DNA from: K189A clade bacterium
GTDB taxonomy: Bacteria; Pseudomonadota; Gammaproteobacteria; Pseudomonadales; Azotimanducaceae
Assembly: GCA_007571095.1 (NCBI GenBank)
Contig: RKSB01000192.1
Location: forward strand, 1 to 14,382
DNA: 14,382 nucleotides
Reading direction: 5' to 3'
Position numbers and translations under genes: made by a program. Each line of letters starts with the position of its first letter. Positions within the stretch are counted from its first letter, which is position 1. Positions 6,109-12,698 of this stretch are shown in pieces. The notes under the pieces are model-generated. The model made no database searches and was not told where the DNA came from. It saw nothing but the letters and a program-made list of their open reading frames with translations.

Positions 6109-7623
6109 CTGCATGGCTGGTGCTTTTTCAAGGCTCACGATAGTCGGTGGGTTGCTGAATTCAAGTGCCTTGTCTTCTATGGGCTTGTGCCGAATCATCT
6201 TTCTGTCCCGAATATAGTTCTGGGTGTTGACCCAGGGTTCGTCGGCACCCTGTTTGGGAAACAGGTTCATGACTCGTTTCATGTAACCCGGACTGAAATC
6301 TTCAATCCAGCCCCTTGTGTTTTCCATGGCTGCATCGTCCATTCGAGGAGTGCACTGACGTACCCCCTTCTTGTCCATATGGTTGATCAGACGACACATA
6401 AATTCGGCTGTCAGGTCGGCGCGTAGGGTCCAGGAGGCATTGATATAACCAAAGACATGGATCATGTTGGGCATATTGGAATACATCATGCCCTTGTAAG
6501 TGACCATCTCCGAGGGCTTTACGGCCTTGCCGTCAACCTCAAAGCGAATACCGTTCAAAGGCAGTAAATTCAAACCGGTTGCAGTCACGACAATGTCGGC
6601 GCGGACCTGCTCGCCCGAAGACATTTTCAGGCCTTCCTTCGAAAAGCATTCGATTTCTCCGGTGATAACCTTCGCTTTTTGCTGGTTGATGGCATCATAG
6701 AGATCGCCGTTTGGAATCAGGCACAGACGTTGATCCCAAGGGTTGTATTTTGGCGTGAAATGCTCTTTTACGTAGCTTTCGGGGAGTTCCTTTCGGGCGG
6801 CACCCAGGAGCTGGGATTTCACCTTTTCAGGATTATCCCGAGTCTTCTGGTAGAAAGAACGCTGAAGAGTGATATTTTTCCAGCGAGTCAGCCTGTAGGC
6901 CAACTTTGCCGGCAGTAGCCTGCTTAGGAAATTGGCAATTTTGTCCCGATCCGGCAAGGCGATAACATAGGTCGGCGAACGTTGAATCATGACCACCTCT
7001 TCGGCACCGTTCAACGCCATGTGAGGCACCAGCGTCATGGCGGTCGCCCCACTGCCGATTATCACAACCTTTTTGTCGGTGTAATCCAGATCGGTCGGCC
7101 ATTTCTGAGGATGCACCACTTGCCCGTCAAATTCCTCTATTCCCTTGAATTCAGGCGTATAGCCCTGGTCATAGTTGTAGTAGCCACCGCACAGCATCAG
7201 CATGCTACCCGTCAGTGCATCCGTTTTGCCGGTGGGCTGGCCGTCTTTTTGCGACATGGTCTCAACTTTCCAGAGTGCGTTGTCGCTGTTCCATGACGTT
7301 GCGGTTACCTTTGTATTGAATCTGATATTCCCTTCAATATCATTATCTTGAGAGGCTTCTTTAATGTACTTCAGAATAGAAGGTCCATCGGCGATGGCCT
7401 TGCCTTCTGTCCATGGCTTGAAGTTGTAGCCCAGAGTGTACATGTCGCTGTCTGAGCGGATGCCCGGGTATCGGAACAAATCCCAGGTCCCCCCGACCGA
7501 TGCTCGCCCTTCCAGAAGAACGAAGGTTTTCTTTGGGCAGTTTTTTCTTAAATGGCAGGCGGCTCCGATACCGGACAGACCAGCACCCACGATGATGACA
7601 TCAAAATGACTGTTCGCTTTCAT
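6091..7623 (-). CDS. almA: AlmA-like flavin-binding monooxygenase
   Basis: This 510-residue FAD- and NADPH-dependent class B monooxygenase is of the Baeyer-Villiger type. It has the FAD-binding GAGLSG (residues 13-18), the Baeyer-Villiger fingerprint FDGQVVHPQKWP (165-176) and the NADPH-binding GSGATA (190-195). VGGTWDLFRYPGIRSDSDM, CGGYYNYDQGY, NPWDQRLC, GYINASWTLRADL and LINHMDKKG resemble AlmA, the flavoprotein of Acinetobacter and Alcanivorax needed for growth on very long-chain alkanes; the comparison is from memory. The substrate is unproven, since related enzymes act on ketones. I chose ATG 7623 because AGAGGT lies 5 bases upstream; a GTG five codons earlier (7638) has no ribosome site. 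It is preceded by a 147-base gap, so it may have its own promoter. Length is normal for the family. Confidence 0.85.
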   Translation of the reverse strand: MKANSHFDVIIVGAGLSGIGAACHLRKNCPKKTFVLLEGRASVGGTWDLFRYPGIRSDSDMYTLGYNFKPWTEGKAIADGPSILKYIKEASQDNDIEGNIRFNTKVTATSWNSDNALWKVETMSQKDGQPTGKTDALTGSMLMLCGGYYNYDQGYTPEFKGIEEFDGQVVHPQKWPTDLDYTDKKVVIIGSGATAMTLVPHMALNGAEEVVMIQRSPTYVIALPDRDKIANFLSRLLPAKLAYRLTRWKNITLQRSFYQKTRDNPEKVKSQLLGAARKELPESYVKEHFTPKYNPWDQRLCLIPNGDLYDAINQQKAKVITGEIECFSKEGLKMSSGEQVRADIVVTATGLNLLPLNGIRFEVDGKAVKPSEMVTYKGMMYSNMPNMIHVFGYINASWTLRADLTAEFMCRLINHMDKKGVRQCTPRMDDAAMENTRGWIEDFSPGYMKRVMNLFPKQGADEPWVNTQNYIRDRKMIRHKPIEDKALEFSNPPTIVSLEKAPAMQKAGNE

Positions 7624-7684
7624 AATTGACCTCTGCACAATAGCTTTGGAAATACCCTATTGGAAGTCATACTACTTTTTTCTG

Positions 7685-7698
7685 AATGCAGATGCATT
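7685..7698. repeat. Short palindrome upstream of almA, possible operator
   Basis: AATGCA and TGCATT are perfect inverted arms around two bases, 62 bases before the almA start codon. The gap 7624-7770 is otherwise A/T-rich and I could not settle on a convincing promoter in it. The palindrome could be a regulator site, but an arm length of 6 is not rare by chance. Confidence 0.25.
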
Positions 7699-7770
7699 AT
7701 TTTTTTCGAGTACATTTCGACTACAGATGTACCGCAGGTTCTTTTTTCAAAGAGACGTCTGGTGTCCTCG

Positions 7771-8346
7771 CTACACCTGTTCGGGTTCCATACGAAAGAA
7801 GGTTCCCTGGCTCCAGACACCAAGAGGCCCCTTCTGCTGGTCGGTTCCAAAGGTCAGGTGGTCGAAAAGCCGGTAGTAAGTGTTTCTGTTTAACCGCGCC
7901 CTGATGCCCTCTCTTACGGTCAGGTAGGGAAGCGGATTGTTCTGGTAATGAATCAGCTCAAGCGGGTGTTGTCGGCTGACGACAATGTGTTCATTCAGGT
8001 TGGTGCTCATCAGTATGCTCTGATTCTGTTTGCCGGCATCCCGAAGATGAAAGTCGGTGACCAGAAAAGGGACATCCTCTACTTCTATCCGTAATTTTTC
8101 ATGCGGCATGACCAGATAAAAGGTGTTGTCCTCGAAACGCAGAACGCTGGCAAAAAGCTTGACCATGGGAATACGTCTGATCGGCGAGTCAAGGTAATAC
8201 CAGTTGCCCTTTCGGTCAATTTTCATTCCGCTCTCTGAAACAAGTTTCGGATGCCAGGACGAGACGGGAGGGAATTTTCTGTTCTTCTGCTCTGAAAGCA
8301 GCGAGTCGAAAATATTTTCTGCAGCTTTACTTTCTCTGGCCTTCAC
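7771..8346 (-). CDS. DUF1285 family protein
   Basis: This 191-residue soluble protein belongs to the DUF1285 family of proteobacteria, whose function is not established. Family landmarks, from memory, are the early PPVSSWHP, then IDRKGNWYYLDSPIRR, MVKLFASVLR, a run ending EDVPFLV, and PYLTVREGIRARLNRNTYY near the end. The length is about that of the family and there is no signal peptide or membrane segment. The start is GTG at 8346; an in-frame TAG two codons upstream (8352-8350) excludes a longer protein. The Shine-Dalgarno is poor, with GAAGG 11 bases upstream. The start codon and the first ten or so codons lie inside a degenerate purine-rich tandem repeat, so the N-terminal residues may not be conserved. 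The gene follows moaA by 98 bases in the same direction. Confidence 0.85.
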   Translation of the reverse strand: MKARESKAAENIFDSLLSEQKNRKFPPVSSWHPKLVSESGMKIDRKGNWYYLDSPIRRIPMVKLFASVLRFEDNTFYLVMPHEKLRIEVEDVPFLVTDFHLRDAGKQNQSILMSTNLNEHIVVSRQHPLELIHYQNNPLPYLTVREGIRARLNRNTYYRLFDHLTFGTDQQKGPLGVWSQGTFFRMEPEQV

Positions 8347-8396
8347 TTTCTATATGACCTTCGCTCTCTGTGATCTCTACTCTCTATAACCTTCAC
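8315..8396 (-). repeat. Degenerate 16-base purine-rich tandem repeat, five units
   Basis: Read on the minus strand from 8396 down, units are GTGAAGGTTATAGAGA, GTAGAGATCACAGAGA, GCGAAGGTCATATAGAAA, GTGAAGGCCAGAGAAA and GTAAAGCTGCAGAAAA. Each begins with G and ends in a run of A and G; four are 16 bases and one is 18. The fourth unit starts with the GTG start codon of the DUF1285 gene and the fifth is wholly coding. Several units carry GAAGG, which resembles a ribosome-binding core. The rest of the moaA-DUF1285 gap (8397-8444) shows no clear terminator or promoter. Confidence 0.55.
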
Positions 8397-8444
8397 CTTA
8401 ATTTTTGCTTTCTGATCTTTTATCCGTACGGCAGTCTCCCCTTG

Positions 8445-9446
8445 CTAGCCGCCAATAAATTTCATGACTGTTTTCTCGCCCATAAACCAGGGAGTTTTCT
8501 TGTCGTTGATTGCCTTTGAAAGCACAAGACGCAAATCCTTTTTTGCCTCGTCATCGGACAAGTCCAGAAGAGGTCTCAGATCATGGTTTTTGTGATTTGA
8601 AAGACAGCCGTAGAGGCGTCCATTTGAGGTCAGTCTTAATCTGTTGCAGTTGACACAAAAAGGCCGGCTTTTGTTGGCAATGATGCCAAACCTGCCCTTG
8701 CCTGCAATCGAAAACAGGCAGGCAGTTGCATCTGGATTCAGTCGGGTTTCGGAAAAGCTGTAATGGTTGGAAATCAGTTCCAGTATTTCATCCATGCCAA
8801 AGAATTGTTGATCGAACTCTGGACTGTTCAGCAGATGCCCCATCTGCATCAGCTCTATGTAGCGCAATTCAATATTTCTGGCCAGACTGAAATCAAGCAT
8901 GGATATGATTTCGTCATCATTGATGCCGCGCATGGGAACCATGTTCAGCTTGACCGAAATTCCGGCCTCCAGAACTCGCTCGATTCCTCGAAGTACATTT
9001 TCCAGATTTCCGCTTCGGGCGATTTTCCTGAAACGCTCTGAAACGAGTGTATCCAGGCTGACATTGATGCGTTTTATTCCGCTTGCTCGAATTATGTCGA
9101 TTTTTTTTAGCAGGTATTCCCCGTTTGTCGTAAAGCTGACATCGCCAAACCCCATCGTCATGACTTGGGCGAGAACAGCATCAAATTTATTGCTCAACAA
9201 GGGCTCGCCGCCGGTTAACCGGACTTTTGTAATGCCGGCGGTTGCCTTTAACAACCGGATCATTCGAATAATTTCCTGCGAGCTTATTTCCTCATTTGAT
9301 CGAAGAAGACGTTTGCCATCGGGGACGCAGTAAGTGCAGGCGTAATTACAGGAGGCTGTCAGGCTGATACGCAGGTTACGAAATTTTCTGCCTGCAACCG
9401 AGCCTGCCTGCTGGTGAATGACAGGTATGGAGTTAGTTGCTTTCAT
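8445..9446 (-). CDS. moaA: GTP 3',8-cyclase, molybdopterin biosynthesis
   Basis: This radical SAM enzyme converts GTP to 3',8-cyclo-7,8-dihydro-GTP, the first step toward molybdenum cofactor. In the 333-residue reading, the SAM-cluster motif CNYACTYC gives C33, C37 and C40, TGGEP (78-82) binds SAM, and the second iron-sulfur cluster ligands are C264, C267 and C281 within FCVNCNRLRL and GRLYGCL. The protein ends in GG, the conserved C-terminal tail that reaches the active site. I chose ATG 9446; it gives a normal lead-in before GRKFRNLRISL. An ATG at 9491 would add 15 residues but overlap murF by 59 bases. The chosen start overlaps the murF end by 14 bases, suggesting translational coupling. 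No moaC, moaE, moeA or molybdoenzyme gene is nearby. Confidence 0.9.
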   Translation of the reverse strand: MKATNSIPVIHQQAGSVAGRKFRNLRISLTASCNYACTYCVPDGKRLLRSNEEISSQEIIRMIRLLKATAGITKVRLTGGEPLLSNKFDAVLAQVMTMGFGDVSFTTNGEYLLKKIDIIRASGIKRINVSLDTLVSERFRKIARSGNLENVLRGIERVLEAGISVKLNMVPMRGINDDEIISMLDFSLARNIELRYIELMQMGHLLNSPEFDQQFFGMDEILELISNHYSFSETRLNPDATACLFSIAGKGRFGIIANKSRPFCVNCNRLRLTSNGRLYGCLSNHKNHDLRPLLDLSDDEAKKDLRLVLSKAINDKKTPWFMGEKTVMKFIGG

Positions 9447-10824
9447 GGAGAAGTTCCGATTCTTCAAGCTGCTCAGCCAAACGGCGAACATAATTGTGCT
9501 GCCAGAAAATTCTGTTTGAGCCCTTGACCATCAGGCAATCTCCGGGCCGAAGCCTCCGTACGACCTGTTCAACGGGCAGCTCGTCAACATTTTTGGCGAT
9601 TCCCAGTATCTTCTTTTTTGGCAACAGTTCGGCGAGCCTGGATACCAGCGGGCCAACCAGCCAGACTCCAGACAGCCGGTGACACTGTTCGGCCAGAGCC
9701 GAATGTGCCTCACAGGCTTTGGTCCCCAGCTCCAGCATGTCTCCGAGCAGGGCATACCTCCTGCCCTTCACACTTTGATCGAGCAGATTCTGCAGAGCCA
9801 GCTGCATGCTTTTCGGGTTTGCATTGTAAGACTCGTCTATCAGGGTAACATTCCTGATTTGAGTCAGGCTGCCACGCCCCTCTATGGAGATATCCTGCTG
9901 TTGCAGCCGGTCGGTCATTTTTCCGGTGTCCTCGTCCAAAATCAGACCGCAGGCCAGAGCGATGGCCGCTGCCAGCTGCCGATGCCTGTTGGGATTGGGA
10001 ATTTTGAAGGGTATCGTTTTTCCATCCAGTCGAATCGCACAAAGCTGGTTGTTTTTTGAGACCAGCCGAAGCGTTGCGTGAGCACTCTCACCGAATCGTA
10101 TGACTTGTCCTGCGAACACTGACTCGTCGTTCAAGTCATCGGGCAGCAGCAGAATGCCCTTTCGATTCAGACCTTCGGCAATGCTGAGCTTTTCTCTTCT
10201 GATTGCGTCCAGAGACCCAAGCTGTTCCAGGTGGACGGGCAGCACATTCAGAACTATGGCGATATCGGGCCTGGCCAATCGGGCCAGCGGTGCGATCTCG
10301 TTTTGGTGATTCATGCCAAGCTCGAATACGCTCATTCGGGTGTCTCGGGGCATGTTGGCCAGCGACAGGGGCAAGCCCAGAAAATTATTCAGGTTTCCTT
10401 TGGAAGAGTAGCAGTCAAAAGCAGTTCTCAGGAATTCTTTCAAGGTTGTTTTGCCGCTGCTACCTGTAACCGCAATCACTTTACCGGTCATTCTGCTGCG
10501 GCTTTTTGCCGCCAGAGACCACAATCCCTTCAAGGTGTTTTTGACTCGAATCTGAGGCAGCCGGCTTTCGGTAAAGCGAGTGACCAAAGCCGCCCCTGCA
10601 CCAGATGAAGCGGCGTGTTGCACGTACCTGTGACCGTCGCTTTTGGGGGCTGTCGAGGGATAGAATTCGGGGCCGAAGTCCTGCGGCAGTGCGACAAAAA
10701 GGTCATTTTTCGACACTCTTCTTGAGTCGATGCCAATACCCTGAATTGGAGGTATGCAACCTCTGGTCTCCAAAGGCTTCAGGGTTTCGACAAGCTCTTT
10801 TGGCTGCCATAGAGGCTGACTCAA
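9433..10824 (-). CDS. murF: MurF-type ligase (UDP-MurNAc-tripeptide D-Ala-D-Ala ligase)
   Basis: This 463-residue cytoplasmic Mur ligase would add D-Ala-D-Ala to the peptidoglycan precursor. Motifs in order are IDSRRV (32-37), FVAL, DGHRYV, the ATP loop TGSSGKTT (120-127), GNLNNFLG, FELGMNHQNEI, VHLEQLGS, the candidate carbamylated lysine K212, GR at 316-317, DESYNANPKSM (330-340), LGDMLELG and VKGS. The usual GRHN pair before the helical segment reads NRHR around H281, so an asparagine normally found there is replaced. The gene is outside any visible cell-wall cluster (no murE, mraY or murD). It begins at TTG overlapping the stop of the acyl-CoA synthetase gene as TTGA; no clear Shine-Dalgarno is seen. 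It could be the only MurF or a paralogue with another amide-ligase role. Confidence 0.85.
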   Translation of the reverse strand: MSQPLWQPKELVETLKPLETRGCIPPIQGIGIDSRRVSKNDLFVALPQDFGPEFYPSTAPKSDGHRYVQHAASSGAGAALVTRFTESRLPQIRVKNTLKGLWSLAAKSRSRMTGKVIAVTGSSGKTTLKEFLRTAFDCYSSKGNLNNFLGLPLSLANMPRDTRMSVFELGMNHQNEIAPLARLARPDIAIVLNVLPVHLEQLGSLDAIRREKLSIAEGLNRKGILLLPDDLNDESVFAGQVIRFGESAHATLRLVSKNNQLCAIRLDGKTIPFKIPNPNRHRQLAAAIALACGLILDEDTGKMTDRLQQQDISIEGRGSLTQIRNVTLIDESYNANPKSMQLALQNLLDQSVKGRRYALLGDMLELGTKACEAHSALAEQCHRLSGVWLVGPLVSRLAELLPKKKILGIAKNVDELPVEQVVRRLRPGDCLMVKGSNRIFWQHNYVRRLAEQLEESELLHESN

Positions 10825-12458
10825 GGCAGAGGTTCCCGCTTCAACTCCTCGGCCTGCTTGCGCAGCATGAATTTCTGGATTTTGCCGGTCGAGGTTTTTG
10901 GTAATTCACAAAATACGACGGTTTTGGGTATTTTGAACCTGGCCATGTTTTCTCGGCAGTAGGCGACGATGCTTTGTTCGGTTTCGTCGGCACCTTCTGT
11001 CAGGGCAATGAAAGCACAGGGGGCCTCTCCCCATTTGGGGTGGCTGCGCGCCACCACCGCCACCTCGAAAACATTCGGATGCTTGTACAGAACATCCTCG
11101 ATCTCGAGGCTCGATATATTCTCTCCTCCCGAGATAATCAGATCCTTGGATCGATCAAGAATCTGGATGTAGCCGTCGGCATGCCAAACCGCCAGATCGC
11201 CTGAGTGAAACCAGCCGTCCCCAAAGGCTTGTTCGGTGCCGGAAGGGTTTTTCAGATAGCCTTTCATGACGTTGTTGCCACGCATGAAAACCTCGCCCAT
11301 CTCTTCGCCATTGAGGGCGACCGGTTCGAGTGTATTCGGGTTGGCTACCATCAGGTCTTCCAGCATATGCCCCTTGACACCCTGCCTGGCTTGTATTTTG
11401 GCCCTCTCATCCGGCTTGAGAGAGCTCCATTGTTCCTGCGGAGCACAGAGGGTCACCGGCCCGTAGGTCTCGGTCAGCCCATAGGTATGGGTCAAGTGAA
11501 CGCCCATATCCTCCATCTGCCGAATGACGGCTTCGGGTGGTGCGGCTCCGGCAGTCATGGCGTTGACTGAATGTTTGAGCTTTTTTTGTAGCCGAGTGGC
11601 TGCTGCGATGAGCATATTCATCACAATCGGCGCGCCGCAAAAATGGGTAACCCTGTGGTCGTCTATCAACTGAAAAACCTTTTCTGGAACCATTTCCCTC
11701 AGACACACAGAGGTGCCCGCATTCATGGCCAGAGTCCACGGAAAGCACCAGCCGTTACAGTGGAACATCGGGAGTGTCCAGAGATAGACGGGATGGGGGC
11801 CCATGTTCCAGACCAGTGCGTTGGAAACGGCGTTGAGGTAGGCACCGCGATGGTGGTAAACCACTCCCTTGGGGTTGCCTGTCGTACCTGAAGTGTAATT
11901 CAGGGCTATTGCGTCCCATTCGTCTTCGGGGTGGAGCCACTCCGACTGTTCAGAGCCGTCGGCTACCAGATCATCGTAGGTCACACTGCCGGTGAGGCTG
12001 TTCAGGCCGGCCTGAGTATCTGGAATATCAACGCAGACAGGCGGTTTATCGAGGAGTGCCAGGGCTTTTTTACCGACATGGCCTAACCCGCTGTCCAGCA
12101 TGAATATTCTGGCCTCTCCATGCTCAAGGATAAAGGCAATGCTGGCGGGATCCAGTCGAATATTGATGGCATTCAACACGCCTCCAGCCATGGCGACCGC
12201 AAAATGCAGCTCGAACATTTCCGGTGTGTTGGCACTCAGCACAGCAACCGTTTCGCCCGGTTTCAGGCCCAGCTTTCGAAGGCTGTCGGCCAGCCTTGTA
12301 CAACGAACATAAACCGACCGCCAGTCCCGTTTTAGCTGGCCATAGACAAGAGCGGTTCTATCGGGATAGACGGCGGCTGTTCGCTTGAGAAAGCTGAGCG
12401 GAGAAAGGGGCGTGTAGTTGGCCTTGTTTTGGCTCAAGTCTCGGCCGTCGGCACTCAT
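10821..12458 (-). CDS. Acyl-CoA synthetase, AMP-forming
   Basis: This 545-residue member of the ANL (adenylate-forming) superfamily activates a carboxylic acid to its acyl-CoA through an acyl-AMP. Motifs are the phosphate loop YTSGTTGNPKGV (188-199), TYGLTETYGP (324-333), GWFHSGDLA (415-423), DRSKDLI (435-441), SGGENISS (443-450) and the catalytic lysine K526 in STGKIQK. It looks like the medium-chain fatty-acyl and methylmercaptopropionyl-CoA ligase branch, but the substrate cannot be read from sequence. The ATG has AGGA 8 bases upstream. It is the first gene of a tight leftward group with murF (4-base overlap) and moaA. Divergent from sppA; no strong promoter for it was found in the 240-base gap. 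Confidence 0.9.
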   Translation of the reverse strand: MSADGRDLSQNKANYTPLSPLSFLKRTAAVYPDRTALVYGQLKRDWRSVYVRCTRLADSLRKLGLKPGETVAVLSANTPEMFELHFAVAMAGGVLNAINIRLDPASIAFILEHGEARIFMLDSGLGHVGKKALALLDKPPVCVDIPDTQAGLNSLTGSVTYDDLVADGSEQSEWLHPEDEWDAIALNYTSGTTGNPKGVVYHHRGAYLNAVSNALVWNMGPHPVYLWTLPMFHCNGWCFPWTLAMNAGTSVCLREMVPEKVFQLIDDHRVTHFCGAPIVMNMLIAAATRLQKKLKHSVNAMTAGAAPPEAVIRQMEDMGVHLTHTYGLTETYGPVTLCAPQEQWSSLKPDERAKIQARQGVKGHMLEDLMVANPNTLEPVALNGEEMGEVFMRGNNVMKGYLKNPSGTEQAFGDGWFHSGDLAVWHADGYIQILDRSKDLIISGGENISSLEIEDVLYKHPNVFEVAVVARSHPKWGEAPCAFIALTEGADETEQSIVAYCRENMARFKIPKTVVFCELPKTSTGKIQKFMLRKQAEELKREPLP

Positions 12459-12505
12459 GGGGGTTTCCTGGTAGAGGTTTGGCTCGTTTCTGAACAGGTT
12501 TTGGG

Positions 12506-12514
12506 TGTTACAAT
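12506..12514 (+). promoter_or_regulatory. Candidate extended -10 promoter for sppA
   Basis: TG, one base, then TACAAT (12509-12514) matches an extended -10 element, with at best a weak -35 (GTTTCT) 17 bases upstream. It would give a leader of about 175 bases before the sppA ATG; I see no credible small gene in that leader. Confidence 0.4.
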
Positions 12515-12515
12515 G

Positions 12516-12539
12516 CGTTGCGGAGATTCATTTGCAACG
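12516..12539. repeat. Inverted repeat at the predicted sppA start point
   Basis: CGTTGC (12516-12521) and GCAACG (12534-12539) are perfect inverted arms separated by 12 bases, directly after the candidate -10 and between two divergent genes. A dimeric regulator bound here could control sppA or both directions. It may also be chance. Confidence 0.3.
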
Positions 12540-12698
12540 GGCTGAAAGGGATCGCCTTCACTGCCTTCAAGGTATCACAAATGCATTGCTCCAGCCAGTT
12601 CCCGAAAGTAGCCGGATTCCCTTTGCTCAAGGCTTCTTCGGGCATCTCCTGAAAGACCTGAGGGCCAATTCCGGAACAGCATCAGGATACGGACAAGC

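Noticed and set aside
7751..7770. Terminator after the DUF1285 gene at the AGACGTCT palindrome
   Set aside because: The palindrome has no loop to form a terminator stem and no T-tract directly follows on the minus strand.
8315..8396. CRISPR-like array
   Set aside because: The units are adjacent with no spacers, are only 16-18 bases long and are degenerate. It is a simple tandem repeat.
9447..9491. Longer moaA starting at 9491
   Set aside because: It adds residues unlike MoaA N-termini, has no better ribosome site and increases overlap with murF to 59 bases.
8445..12458. A full natural-product gene cluster
   Set aside because: Motifs match standard MoaA (including the GG tail), a standard ANL ligase and a near-standard MurF. 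No carrier protein, transporter, precursor peptide or dedicated regulator is visible.
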